Source: Diphasiastrum complanatum (Eukaryota > Streptophyta > Lycopodiopsida > Lycopodiales > Lycopodiaceae). Taken from it: 64,000 bases of DNA. The stretch lies in NCBI GenBank assembly GCA_029204225.1, contig CM055101.1, forward strand, positions 58,451,579-58,515,578, given 5' to 3'. Below are positions 11,132 through 22,517 of the stretch, piece after piece (position 1 is the first letter of the stretch; every line of letters starts with the position of its first letter). A program made the translations under genes and the position numbers. The notes beneath the pieces are model-generated. The model ran no database searches. It was not told where the DNA came from and worked only from the letters and a program-made list of their open reading frames with translations.

Positions 11132-12340
11132 TGTTGTAAAGCTACCTTTACAAGCTTTACTTACGGAGCCATCGGCGCCAGCTATGTCCCCGGCGCCAGC
11201 AGCGCCCCTGCTGCTCCCGGCGCAAACGGCGCCGGCGCTGCTCCCGGCGCCACTGTGACCAGAATCCAGCCGACGCCAAGTTCCTATGGCTGAAAATCTT
11301 TGATCGGTTCTAGCGAAGTCCAGAGAGCTCAGATCGATGTGCAATCACCTCACACGATCTAGGCATGATTAAAAGAAGCCTGGGGATCAATAAAATCTAG
11401 AGAGAGAAAATGACTTTCTAGAAAGAGAAAATCCTAGAGAGAGAGAAACGTGCTTTACCAGCTTGGGTAGAGTGCTTGGTATGGGGGGGGGTGCCGAATC
11501 ACACCAATACTATAGGGGAGTGCGGGTTGCGACTCAGGGCGAGCTCCAACCAAGTCTCAGCCTCCCTTGCTGGAATGTTGTCATGGCTCTCGCCTTGGCA
11601 TGCTAGCGCCTCGGAGACTAGGGTCGATCACACACTTGAAATGTAACTTTCTCAGATTTATCAATAAAGTGGGATTTTCCTCAAACTGACTCTGATTACC
11701 TTCTAGGTTTCAGTGTTCGGTAGAAGCGCCAGTTGTAAGGCCGCTTTCAAATTTTTAACTTGGCACATAGCTGAGGGTTGTATCCCGGGACGCCAGTGGT
11801 ATGCTGTCGAGACCATTTGGTCCAGGAACTGGTTGTTTCCATATCTGTCGCGGCTTGTGGTTCTGAGTGTTCCTTGCATGAACGTGAATGGGCTAAGCTC
11901 ATGGGGAACGCGCTCTAACCTGTCGGCTGAGTTGGATGGCTTGCTTGGGTGGACGTTACATGATTATGGCTGTCCAGTCTAGCGTGGCGTCAGGTTGGCT
12001 TCCAGCGCTCGTGACGAAGCTTTCAGTTGGTTAAGTCTGATGTAAGTCAGACGGCTTGCTTGGAATGGATGTTATTTGTTTGTAACGAAGCTTCGAGTTG
12101 GTTAAGTTTGGTGTATGTCGGGCGGCTTGCTTGGAGGGAAGTCACCCACATCGGGACCCTCGATCTGGCATGGCGCTAGATTGGATCTTAATGTGGGTTT
12201 TCGGAACTTCAAGTTGGTTAAGTCTGGTCGTTGTTGGCGAGTTGTCTGCTTGTATGTCAAGTGGGTTTGAATGGCAAGAGTTGAAGGCTGGGAAGCTAAG
12301 TCGTGATTCCCGGCTCCCTTTGGGATGCCTGCGCTACATT

Positions 12341-12352
12341 TGGTATCAGAGC
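12341..12352 (+). other. Primer binding site (initiator-Met tRNA), element 1
   Basis: TGGTATCAGAGC lies 2 bp after the LTR end and is complementary to the 3' end of plant initiator methionine tRNA. Confidence 0.9.
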
Positions 12353-14018
12353 CGACTGGCCGGTCAGCTATGCGGATCTCACGGAAATGGCCACGGTATG
12401 GGGTTCATCAAGACAACTGTTGTGCAAGGTGCTGCCCACAGTGTAAGCACGGGTGCGTCCACGGTCGGGGTGGTCGGCAGAACGGGGGACTTGATGAGCC
12501 AAGGTGCTGCCCTTGAGGTGTAAGCACGGTCAGTTCTTGCGGTTCAGGCCTGGCGTTGTCTGCACGTAGGACGGATGAGGCAAAGTGCTGCCTAGGGAGG
12601 TGAAAGCACGGTCTGTACCTTGTGGGGTTTAGGGTTTAGGGCAAGGTGCTGCCCACAATGTAAGCAGGGTTGCGTCCACGGTCGGGGTGGTCGACAGAAC
12701 GGGGGACTTGATGAGTCAAGGTGCTGCCCTTGAGGTGTAAGCACAGTCAGTTCTCGCGGTTCTCGCGGTTCGAGCCATAATCCTAGCAAATGGGAAGCAA
12801 GTGTTGGAAAGGCTTTTTGTCCGAAGACCTCTACTCTAAGTCCGATCAACTGATTTTATAAGTGGAGGAGAACTATCACACACACCTCTCTCTTGGGTCA
12901 AATTTAAAATGAAAGTTGATCAAAATGGGGGCAAATTCAAGTTGACCTAGCCATACTCACACGAGGAGACTGGAGAACTCTGGACCTAATAAGTTGACAA
13001 GTTTTTGTTGTGGAAAAAAAAGCTTGTTATAGGCTTTCTCTGGACCAGCAATGATGAGGAAACATATGAGTACGCTGGCTTGTGTTACGTGTAAGGCAGC
13101 TGATCAATGAAGGAACTGTGAAAGTTGAGCCTTGCATGAGAGACTTGGTATTTCGAACGGACGCTAAGGGACAGTTCGCGTTGAGATTGGACTAGTGCAA
13201 ACTCTGGGTGCATGTGTCTGATTCAAAGAGAGCTACTTGAAGCCAAGCTCGATGTACACTTCTTGTTTTGACTGTGAGGCAACTGACCTGTGATGGAATT
13301 GTGAAAGTCAAGTTTTGCGCGACAGACATGGTGCTTCAAACAAACGCCAAGAGATAGTTCGGATGCGGATCAAACTGGTGCGACCCTTTGGCTTTCCACG
13401 AGGTCAATGGTTACATTTGGGCTGATTCAAAGAGCTACTTCAAGCTAAGTGAGAGGTGCATTGCGGAGTACTCAATCTTGGCCTACCTTAAAGAGTCAAG
13501 ATGGAAAAGTATCAAGATCAGGCTGGGACAATTAGAGAAAACAAGGTGCAGAAGCAACAAGGCACGGATTGGACCATAAAGTGGGCAATCAAACGATAAA
13601 TCCTTCGGCTCAGGGAGCCTTGATACCTGTGGGAAACTGAACAAATCTGGAGCTCATGGAGCTCAACACAAAGTGCATCAAGGACAAATCAGGAGCTCAA
13701 AGGAGTTCCAAAGTCGAAAGTCAGAAGCGACAGGGGCGAACATTTCAAAGAAAGGCCTCTATCACCAGTTAATAAGGTTCTCGGGTTTTACGAAACCGAT
13801 ATCAAATCTACGCTTTTCCCAGACAAAGATATATTTTCAAGTTATGTAATTTTTCAGTACAAAGAGCTGAGCCTCCGACTTGTGGTGTGCCAGCTTCAAT
13901 GTTAATAAAAAGTGGCCAGTAAATTGAGTACTGTGCCAAGTAGCTTAAATGTATAGTTATTTTAATTGGGAGACATCTTTACTTTAATCTGACATCTGAT
14001 GAGGACATCAGATTTTAT

Positions 14019-14032
14019 AAAGGTGTGGTGGA
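14019..14032 (+). other. Polypurine tract, element 1
   Basis: A purine-rich AAAGGTGTGGTGGA lies directly before the 3' LTR start TGTTGTAAAG at 14033. The perfect 6-bp-arm inverted repeat CTGATG-AGGA-CATCAG lies just upstream. Confidence 0.8.
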
Positions 14033-14334
14033 TGTTGTAAAGCTACCTTTACAAGGTTTACTTCCGGCGCCATCGGCGTCAACTATGTCCCCGGTGCCAG
14101 CAGCGCCCCTTTTGCTCTCGGCGCCATTGTGACCAGAATCCAGCCGGCGCCAAGTTCCTATGGCTGAAAATCTTTGATCGGTTCTAGCGGAGTCCAGAGA
14201 GCTCAGATCGATGTGCAATCACCTCACACGATCTAGGCATGATTAAAGGAAGCTTGGGGATCAATAAAATCTAGAGAGAGAAAATGACTTTCTAGAAAGA
14301 GAAAATCCTAGAAAACGTGCTTTACCAGCTTGGT

Positions 14335-14578
14335 GTAGGGCAGACATCCCAAAGGAAGCCGGGAACCACGACTTAGCTTCCCAACCTTCAACTCTTGACA
14401 TCCAAACCCACTTGATATACAAGCAGCCAACTCGCCAACTGTAGCGCAGGCATCCCAAAGGGAGCCGGGAACCACGACTTAGCTTCCCAGCCTTCAACTC
14501 TTGCCATCCAAACCCACGTGACATACAAGCAGCCAACTCGCCAACAACGATCAGACTTAACCAACATGATGTTCCGAA
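14335..14578 (-). repeat. Two inverted 3'-LTR-end fragments
   Basis: 14335-14439 and 14440-14578 are each the reverse complement of the last part of the GGCGCC-family LTR (TGTAGCGCAGGCATCCC... read on the plus strand). They abut the truncated 3' LTR of element 1. They are a scar of rearrangement and have no coding content. Confidence 0.75.
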
Positions 14579-16118
14579 ACAAATGGAGCCAAAATTGCCT
14601 ATAGTCTCTACATCAAAGGTGAATTCAAGTGCCGATGCAGAGCTCAAGGAGCTCACCTTGTGTGACCAAGCGAAAACTCACTTTTTTTAATGAAAGACAT
14701 CCAACAGTGACAAACCAGTTGACATGAGGTCAAATGGAGCCAACATTGCCTGCAGTTTCTACGTCAAAGGTGAATCTAAGTGCCGATGCAGAGCTCAAGG
14801 AGCTCAACCTGGACGACCAAACGAAATATCTAGAGTCCTAGGGGACTCATCCAGATGTGCGACGACAACGACATATTTGAGGCTTAAGGGAGCCGTGAGT
14901 ACCTTTTTCTTTCATGCTAATAAAGTAAGCCGCATTTCTCATTGAGGAGTGAGCTTCAGTTTGATGTCTAAGTGCAGCAGCTTCACACAGGTTTTACGTA
15001 AGTGAACTAGATCCACACTTTTCCTGTGCTAGGTGTAAAACACAATATCATTACTCTGCATTACAGTTGGTTTCCTTTGGCCGGTGAATCAAGCCCGTGC
15101 CCTTGTATATGTGACTAAAGTCTGGCCGGTGAATTAAGCCCGTGCCATGAGTCTTAGGTTCTAGTTTGGCCCTGATGAGGACATCAGCTTTCTCAAACGA
15201 GGGGAGGATGTTGTAAAGCTGACTTGGGTGCACCCAGCATGTCCTGTAAGACTCAAAGGGGTGACACTCCCTAAGGTCCCAGAGCAAGTTAGAATGTCAA
15301 GGACTGAGCCTCCGACTTGTGGTGAGCCAGTCAAGTAGTCACAAAGTCATGAGCTAGCTCTGGAGCTCGAGTCATGGCCTAGTCAGGAAAGCAGGTTGAT
15401 TCGGCCGCCGGGACGGCTCCCGGGACCCATGTCCGGGAGCCAGACTCATTCTGCCAGGCTTGCCAGGCTTAATCAGCAAAATAAAAACTAAGTCCTAGAA
15501 AGCGTGCTTTACCAGAAAGCACTATGTTTCAAACCAGAGGGGGTGCGTCGAATCACAGCAGAACTATAGGGGGAGTCCGGCAGACAGAAACTTGGGCAGC
15601 TCAACCAGCGCCAGGAATCCAGTCGCCAGGTCTCAGCTCCCTCTACCAGCACGAGCCAGGCACAATGCCCAGCACGTGTTGGTGGCCCCGAGACCGGTCA
15701 GTCTATGTATGAATGTAACCTCTTCCAAATCTAATAAAGTTGATCCTTGGGGATGATTACCATTTCGGTTTCGCCTCCGGGACTGGTCCAAGTGGAAGGA
15801 CCCTTACTACAACCTTTTTGCGTCGCTGGCGCCTAAGGGTCCCTGTCATCGACATGGGGCTTGCCGCTATGCCAATTGGTCAGTTTGGCGACCACTATGC
15901 CTTGGGTTTCATGTGTGGCTTGTCTTTGCCTTTGGTTACCTTTTGGGGACGGATTCTGAGTTGGCTTTCGGGTTGGTTGGGATTCCAATTTTCTTAAGTC
16001 TGAATGGTTAAGCTTGTTACGATTCTGAGTTGGCTTTTACGTAAGTGCATGATGGATGAATGTTAGACTTAAGCGCGTGTTGGGGAAACCGCTCAAGTCC
16101 CAGCGCCCTTTGAAGATA
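14579..16118 (+). mobile_element. LTR element 4: 3' internal tail plus truncated 3' LTR of a related subfamily
   Basis: The internal tail (14579-15208) ends in GATGAGGACATCAG and a PPT (15199-15208). A 3' LTR follows from 15209 (TGTTGTAAAGCTGACTTGGG). After the first dozen bases this LTR differs from the GGCGCC family but shares shorter blocks (GTGCTTTACCAG, AACTATAGGGG, AATAAAG before the T-rich stretch), so it is a sister subfamily. It is cut at about 16118, where the minus-strand element 3 begins. The internal tail contains a roughly 150-bp direct duplication (14580 and 14731) and a 45-bp-spaced duplication of TGGCCGGTGAATCAAGCCCG (15074 and 15122). No coding region. Confidence 0.75.
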
Positions 16119-17296
16119 TCCGATCTCAACGCGAACTGTCCCTTAGCGTCCGTTCGAAATACCAAGTCTCTCATGCAAGACTCAACTTTCACAGTTCCTT
16201 CATTGATCAGCTGCCTTACACGTAACACAAGCCAGCGTACTCATATGTTTCCTCATCATTGCTGGTCCAGAGAAAGCCTATAACAAACTTTCCTTTCCAC
16301 AACAAAAACTTGTCAACTTATTAGGTCCAAAGTTCGCCAGTCTCCTCGTGTGAGTATGGCTAGGTCACCTTGATTTTGCCCCCATTTTGATCAACTTTAA
16401 TTCAAAATTTGCCCCAAGAGAGAGGTGTGTGTGATAGTTCCCCTCCACTTAATAAATCAGCTGATCGGACTTTAGAGTAGAGTTCTTCGGACAAAAAGCC
16501 TTTCCAACACTTTGCTTCCCATCGGCTAGGATTATGGCTCGATCCAACTTGTTGCCAATCTCTGAAGAGGATCCTAGTCTTTTCCCCTTTGAGGAAAAAC
16601 CCAACTGATACTGGATATCACCCATGCTCAGTGAGTTTCAGTTCCGAAGGTGGCCGTCCCAAAATGAAGACCAACTGCTATAGAAGATCTCCCCTGAAAT
16701 TGCCCTTTCCAACTTTTGACTTCCTGCTTGCATCTGGTGGGCGTTGTCGCAAATGAAACTAACCCAAGAAACAGGCTAGTCATCCATCCTTTGCAAACAT
16801 TGAGTCATTTAGTTGTCGTTCATGTGCGAGTACTTGAACTGCAAATCCGCCGCACAGATTCTGGATATCGCCCATGCTCAGTGAGTTTCAGTTCCGAAGG
16901 TGGCCGTCCCAAAATGAAGACCAACTGCTCCATAGAAGATCTCCCCTGAAATGGCCCTTTCCAACTTTTGACTTCCTGCTTGCGTCTGGTGGGCGTTGTC
17001 GCAAATGAAACTAACCCAAGAAACAAGCTAGCCATCCATCCTTTGCAAACATTGAGTCGTTTCGTTGTCGTTCACGTGTGGGTACTTGAACTTCAAATCC
17101 GCCCAACAGATTCTGTAGTCCTCTTTGTTTGATGGTATCAGCCTTCAAAAGAAAAGGTTCCTTCTCAAGCCATCAGCTCCTTGTATCACAAGCAATCATG
17201 CAAACCAGACAAAGCACGAGTACTAAGACTCACCACAAATACGTACAAGTAAGACACTCAGGCAGGTTTACTAACAAGTAACAAAGGCAAGGTCCC
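16119..17296 (-). mobile_element. LTR element 3, distal internal part (minus strand)
   Basis: This is the reverse complement of the part of element 2's internal region from about 19501 to 20430. It is the left half of an older minus-strand copy; its right half resumes at 22518 after element 2. The left end, at about 16119, is an abrupt junction with element 4, so its 3' LTR is lost. It carries a tandem duplication of about 250 bp (about 16611-16860 and 16861-17110). Confidence 0.85.
16611..17110. repeat. Tandem duplication of about 250 bp inside element 3
   Basis: GGATATC(A/G)CCCATGCTCAG occurs at 16613 and 16863, and each is followed by nearly the same 240 bp, including CCAAAATGAAGACCAACTGC and GTGGGCGTTGTCGCAAATG. 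Element 2 has the segment once, so the duplication happened in this copy. Confidence 0.85.
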
Positions 17297-18543
17297 TGTT
17301 GTAAAGCTACCTTTACAAGCTTTACTTGCGGCGCCATCGGCGCCAGCTATGTCCCCGGCGCCAGCAGTGCCCCTGCTGCTCCCGGCGCCAACGGCGCCGG
17401 CGCCGCTCCCGGCGCCACTGTGACCAGAATCCAGCCGGCGCCAAGTTCCTATGGCTGAAAATCTTTGATCGGTTCTAGCGAAGTCCAGAGAGCTCAGATC
17501 GATGTGCAATCACCTCACACGATCTAGGCATGATTAAAGGAAGCCTGGGGATCAATAAAATCTAGAGAGAGAAAATGACTTTCTAGAAAGAGAAAATCCT
17601 AGAGAGAGAAAAAAACGTGCTTTACCAGCTTGGGTAGAGTGCTTGGTATGAGGGGGGGTGCCGAATCACACCAATACTATAGGGGAGTGCGGGTTGCGAC
17701 TCAGGGCGAGCTCCAACCAAGTCTCAGCCTCCCTTGCTGGAATGTTGTCATGGCTCTCGCCTTGGCATGCTAGCGCCCCGGAGACTAGGGTCGGTCACAC
17801 ACTTGAAATGTAACCTTCTCAGATTTATCAATAAAGTGGGATTTTCCTCAAACTGACTCTGATTACCTTCTGGGTTTCAGTGTTCGGTAAAAGCGCCAGT
17901 TGTAAGGCCGCTTTCCAAATTTTTAATTTGGCACATAGCTGAGGGTCGTATCCCGGGACGCCAGCGGTATGCCGTCGGGACCATTCGGTCCGTGGCGCCA
18001 GCGGTATGCTGTCGGGACCATTTGGTCCAGGAACTGGTTGTTTCCATATCTGTCGCGGCTTGTGGTTCTGAGTGTTCCTTGCATGAACGTGAATGGGTTA
18101 AGCTCTTGGGGAACGGGCTCTAACCTGTCGGCTGAGTTGGATGGCTTGCTTGGGTGGATGTTACCTGTTTATGGCTGTCCAGTCTGGCGTGGCGCCAGGT
18201 TGGCTTCCAGCGCTCGTGACGAAGCTTTCAGTTGGTTAAGTCTGATGTAAGTCAGACCGCTTGCTTGGAATGGATGTTACTCGTTTGTAACGAAGCTTCG
18301 AGTTGGTTAAGTTTGATGTATGTCGGGCGGCTTGCTTGGAGGGAAGTCACCCACATCGGGACCCCCGATCTGGCATGGCGCCAGGTTGGATCTCAATGTT
18401 GGTTTTCGGAACTTCATGTTGGTTAAGTCTGATCGTTGTTGGCGAGTTGGCTGCTTGTATGTCAAGTGGGTTTGGATGGCAAGAGTTGAAGGCTGGGAAG
18501 CTAAGTCGTGGTTCCCGGCTCCCTTTGGGATGCCTGCGCTACA
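17297..18543 (+). repeat. 5' LTR of element 2
   Basis: TG...CA-bounded LTR. Its first 130 bp hold eight GGCGCC palindromes. AATAAA occurs twice: near 17550 before the CTAGAGAGAG tract, and near 17830 in TCAATAAAGTGGG, a likely polyadenylation signal. No canonical TATA box was assigned. Confidence 0.9.
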
Positions 18544-18545
18544 TG

Positions 18546-18557
18546 TGGTATCAGAGC
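18546..18557 (+). other. Primer binding site (initiator-Met tRNA), element 2
   Basis: TGGTATCAGAGC lies 2 bp downstream of the 5' LTR end and is complementary to the 3' end of plant initiator methionine tRNA. Confidence 0.92.
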
Positions 18558-18633
18558 CGACTGGCCGGTCAGCTATGCGGATCTCACGGAAATGGCCACG
18601 GTTTGGGGTTCATCAAGACAACTGTTGTGCAAG

Positions 18634-19406
18634 GTGCTGCCCACAGTGTAAGCACGGGTGCGTCCACGGTCGGGGTGGTTGGCAGGACGGGGGCTTGATG
18701 AGTCAAAGTGCTGCCCTTGAGGTGTAAGCACGGTCAGTTTCCGCGGTTCGGGCCTGGCGCCGTCTGCACGTAGGATAGATGAGGCAATGTGCTGCCATTA
18801 GGATGGTGTAAGCACGGTCTGTGCCTTGTGGGGTGCGGGGTGACATATTCACGATGACCACCGTTCGTTTAGCTATAAGGGCTATCGACCAAATTTGGTC
18901 GGGGCGTTACTGAGGCAATGTGCTGCCTAACGGTGAAAGCACGGGTGCGTCCACGATTTGGGTGGTATGCTGCCGATCGTTTAGCTATAAGGGCTATCAA
19001 CTAAATTTGGTGGGGGCGTTACTGAGGCAATGTGCTGCCTAACGGTGAAAGCACGGGTGCGTCCACGGGGGTGGTATATTCAAGGATAGCTGCCATTCGT
19101 TTAGCTATAAGGGCTATCGACCAAATTTTGTGGGGGCGTTACTGAGGCAATGTGCTGCCTAACGGTGAAAGCACGGGTGCGTCCACGATTGGGGGGGTAC
19201 GCTGCCGATCGTTTAGCTATAAGGGCTATCGACTAGATTTGGTGGGGGCGTTACTGAGGCAATGTGCTGCCTGACGGTGAAAGCACGGGTGCGTCCACGG
19301 GGGTGGTATATTCAAGGATAGCTGCCGATCGTTTAGCTATAAGGGCTATCGACCAAAAAGTGGTGGGGCGTGACTGAGGCAATGTGCTGCTTAATGGTGA
19401 AAGCAC
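18634..19406 (+). repeat. Array of eight conserved hairpins downstream of the PBS
   Basis: Eight units of the form GTGCTGCC-N(4-10)-GGTG(A/T)AAGCAC start near 18634, 18709, 18790, 18911, 19030, 19150, 19263 and 19384. GTGCT pairs with AGCAC, and in most units GCC pairs with GGT, leaving a small asymmetric bulge and a variable loop. The last five are embedded in tandem units of about 110-120 bp that also carry GTTTAGCTATAAGGGCTATC. Placement just after the PBS suggests an RNA packaging or dimerisation region; that role is inference. Confidence 0.8.
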
Positions 19407-21256
19407 GGATGGTTGGAGGGGTGTCCTATGTGGGCTGATTCTGTGATCGATTTGTATGGGCGCGGCCAGGCAAAGGTCCGTTGGCAGGACCATCTCAAAG
19501 GGGGACCTTGTCTTTGTTACTTGTTAGTAAACCTGCCTGAGTGTCTTACTTGTATGTATTCGTGGTGAGTCTTAGTACTCGTGCTTTTCCTGGTTTGCAT
19601 GATTGCTTGTGATACAAGGAGCTGATGGCTCGAGAAGGAACCTTTTCTTTTGAAGGCTGATACCATCAAACAAAGAGGACTACAGAATCTGTGGGGCGGA
19701 TTTGCAGTTCAAGTACTCACACGTGAACGACAACGAAACGACTCAATGTTTGCAAAGGATGGATGGCTAGCCTATTTCTTGGGTTAGTTTCATTTGCGAC
19801 AACGCCCACCAGACGCAAGCAGGAAGTCAAAAGTTGGAAAGGGCAATTTCAGGGGAGATCTTCTATGGAGCAGTTGGTCTTCATTTTGGGACGGCCACCT
19901 TCGGAACTGAAACTCACTGAGTATGGGTGATATCCAGTATCAGTTGGGTTTTTCCTCAAAGGGGAAAAGACTAGGATCCTCTTCAGAGATTGGCAACAAG
20001 TTGGATCGAGCCATAATCCTAGCAGATGGGAAGCAAAGTGTTGGAAAGGCTTTTTGTCCGAAGAACTCTACTCTAAAGTCCGATCAGCTGATTTATTAAG
20101 TGGAGGGGAACTATCACACACACCTCTCTCTTGGGGCAAATTTTGAATTAAAGTTGATCAAAATGGGGGCAAATTCAAGGTGACCTAGCCATACTCACAC
20201 GAGGAGACTGGCGAACTTTGGACCTAATAAGTTGACAAGTTTTTGTTGTGGAAAGGAAAGTTTGTTATAGGCTTTCTCTAGACCAGCAATGATGAGGAAA
20301 CATATGAGTACGCTGGCTTGTGTTACGTGTAAGGCAGCTGATCAATGAAGGAACTGAGAAAGTTGAGTCTTGCATGAGAGACTTGGTATTTCGAACGAAC
20401 GCTAAGGGACAGTTCGCGTTGAGATCGGACTAGTGCAAACTCTGGGTGCATGTGTCTGATTCAAAGAGAGCTACTTGAAGCCAAGCTCGATGTACACTTC
20501 TTGTTTTGACTGTGAGGCAACTGACCAGTGATGGAATTGTGAAAGTCAAGTTTTGCGCGACGGACATGGTGCTTCAAACAAACGCGAAGAGATAGTTCGG
20601 ATGCGGATCAAACTGGTGCGACACTTTGGCTTTCCACGAGGTCAATGGTTACATTTGGGCTGATTCAAAGAGCTACTTCAAGCTAAGTGAGAGGTGCATT
20701 GCGGAGTACTCAATCTTTGCCTACCTTAAAGAGCCAAGATGGAAAAGTATCAAGATCAGGCTTGGACAAGGAGAGAAATCAAGGTGCAGAAGCAACAAGG
20801 CACGGAGTGGACCATAAAGTGGGCAATCAAACGATAAATCCTTCGGCTCAGGGAGCCTTGATACCTGTGCGGAACTGAACAAACCTGGAGCTCAGGGAGC
20901 TCAACACAAAGTGCATCAAGGACAAATCAGGAGCTCAAAGGAGTTCCAAAGTCGAAAGTCAGAAGCGACAGGGGCGAACATTTCAAAGAAAGGCCTCTGT
21001 CACCAATTAATAAGGTTCTCGGGTTTTACGAAAGCGATATCAAATCTACGCTTTTCCCAGACAAAGATATATTTTCAAGTTATGTAATTTTTCAGTACAA
21101 AGAGCTGAGCCTCCGACTTGTGGTGTGCCAGCTTCAATGTTGATAAAAAGTGGCCAGTAAATTGAGTACTGTGCCTAGTAGCTTAAATGTATAGTCATTT
21201 TAATTGGGAGACACCTTTACTTTAATCTGACATCTGATGAGGACATCAGATTTTAT

Positions 21257-21270
21257 AAAGGTGGGGTGGA
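21257..21270 (+). other. Polypurine tract, element 2
   Basis: AAAGGTGGGGTGGA lies directly before the 3' LTR. The inverted repeat CTGATGAGGACATCAG is at 21234-21249. Confidence 0.85.
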
Positions 21271-22517
21271 TGTTGTAAAGCTACCTTTACAAGCTTTACT
21301 TGCGGCGCCATCGGCGCCAGCTATGTCCTCGGCGCCAGCAGCGCCCCTGCTGCTCCCGGCGCCAACGGCGCCGGCGCCGCTCCCGGCGCCACTGTGACCA
21401 GAATCCAGCCGGCGCCAAGTTCCTATGGCTGAAAATCTTTGATCGGTTCTAGCGAAGTCCAGAGAGCTCAGATCGATGTGCAATCACCTCACACGATCTA
21501 GGCATGATTAAAGGAAGCCTGGGGATCAATAAAATCTAGAGAGAGAAAATGACTTTCTAGAAAGAGAAAATCCTAGAGAGAGAAAAAAACGTGCTTTACC
21601 AGCTTGGGTAGAGTGCTTGGTATGAGGGGGGGTGCCGAATCACACCAATACTATAGGGGAGTGCGGGTTGCGACTCAGGGCGAGCTCCAACCAAGTCTCA
21701 GCCTCCCTTGCTGGAATGTTGTCATGGCTCTCGCCTTGGCATGCTAGCGCCCCGGAGACTAGGGTCGGTCACACACTTGAAATGTAACCTTCTCAGATTT
21801 ATCAATAAAGTGGGATTTTCCTCAAACTGACTCTGATTACCTTCTGGGTTTCAGTGTTCGGTAAAAGCGCCAGTTGTAAGGCCGCTTTCCAAATTTTTAA
21901 TTTGGCACATAGCTGAGGGTCGTATCCCGGGACGCCAGCGGTATGCCGTCGGGACCATTCGGTCCGTGGCGCCAGCGGTATGCTGTCGGGACCATTTGGT
22001 CCAGGAACTGGTTGTTTCCATATCTGTCGCGGCTTGTGGTTCTGAGTGTTCCTTGCATGAACGTGAATGGGTTAAGCTCTTGGGGAACGGGCTCTAACCT
22101 GTCGGCTGAGTTGGATGGCTTGCTTGGGTGGATGTTACCTGTTTATGGCTGTCCAGTCTGGCGTGGCGCCAGGTTGGCTTCCAGCGCTCGTGACGAAGCT
22201 TTCAGTTGGTTAAGTCTGATGTAAGTCAGACCGCTTGCTTGGAATGGATGTTACTCGTTTGTAACGAAGCTTCGAGTTGGTTAAGTTTGATGTATGTCGG
22301 GCGGCTTGCTTGGAGGGAAGTCACCCACATCGGGACCCCCGATCTGGCATGGCGCCAGGTTGGATCTCAATGTTGGTTTTCGGAACTTCATGTTGGTTAA
22401 GTCTGATCGTTGTTGGCGAGTTGGCTGCTTGTATGTCAAGTGGGTTTGGATGGCAAGAGTTGAAGGCTGGGAAGCTAAGTCGTGGTTCCCGGCTCCCTTT
22501 GGGATGCCTGCGCTACA
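21271..22517 (+). repeat. 3' LTR of element 2
   Basis: Same length (1,247 bp) and almost the same sequence as the 5' LTR. It ends GCGCTACA and is followed by the GTCCC target duplication. Open frames across this LTR, including one that crosses into the inverted internal sequence, are accidental. Confidence 0.93.

Larger units (their letters stand above)
11132..14334 (+). mobile_element. Non-autonomous LTR retrotransposon, element 1
   Basis: The 5' LTR is 11132-12338 (TGTTGTAAAG...GCGCTACA). A PBS, TGGTATCAGAGC, follows at 12341-12352, matching the 3' end of plant initiator-Met tRNA. The internal region is about 1.7 kb without gag or pol and holds five small hairpins (12429-12744). The inverted repeat CTGATGAGGACATCAG and the PPT at 14019-14032 come next, then a 3' LTR starting at 14033 and truncated near 14334. 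Relative to element 2 the internal region lacks about 1 kb (the segment equivalent to about 18780-20010). It depends on an autonomous partner for all enzymes. The PPT context with GATGAGGACATC is one I associate with plant Ty3 elements. Confidence 0.85.
17297..22517 (+). mobile_element. Non-autonomous LTR retrotransposon, element 2 (complete, young)
   Basis: A complete 5,221-bp element. The 5' LTR (17297-18543) and 3' LTR (21271-22517) are both 1,247 bp and differ at only a few positions where I compared them. The target duplication is GTCCC at 17292-17296 and 22518-22522. The PBS is at 18546-18557 and the PPT at 21257-21270. The 2.7-kb internal region holds an array of eight hairpins with a tandem repeat of about 115 bp, and no gag, protease, RT or integrase. 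It is inserted in opposite orientation into element 3, the same family, at the position equivalent to its own base 19501. The near-identical LTRs mark it as the youngest insertion of the nest. An autonomous helper is needed for mobility and is not in this window. Confidence 0.95.

Noticed and set aside
12098-12523. Repeated 131-141-codon frames in the GGCGCC-family LTR end and PBS region (also 18303-18727, 22909-23334)
   Set aside because: They span the LTR end, PBS and hairpin array, repeat only because the element repeats, and show no protein features.
12620-12645. GGTTTAGGGTTTAGGG as telomeric sequence
   Set aside because: Only two TTTAGGG units inside an LTR element; not a telomere or interstitial array.
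18690-18740. TTGATGAGTC in the post-PBS array as a hammerhead remnant
   Set aside because: No GAAAC box or cleavage-site stem nearby. The local structure is better explained by the GTGCT/AGCAC hairpin.
18868-19400. CRISPR-like regular repeats
   Set aside because: Units of about 110-120 bp with related spacers inside an LTR element of a plant genome; no cas genes.
21234-21290. CTGATGAGGACATCAG before the LTR as a hammerhead ribozyme core (retrozyme idea)
   Set aside because: The CUGAUGA box is there, but no GAAA box or stem III follows at the right distance. The sequence is a perfect short inverted repeat next to a PPT, as in plant Ty3 elements.
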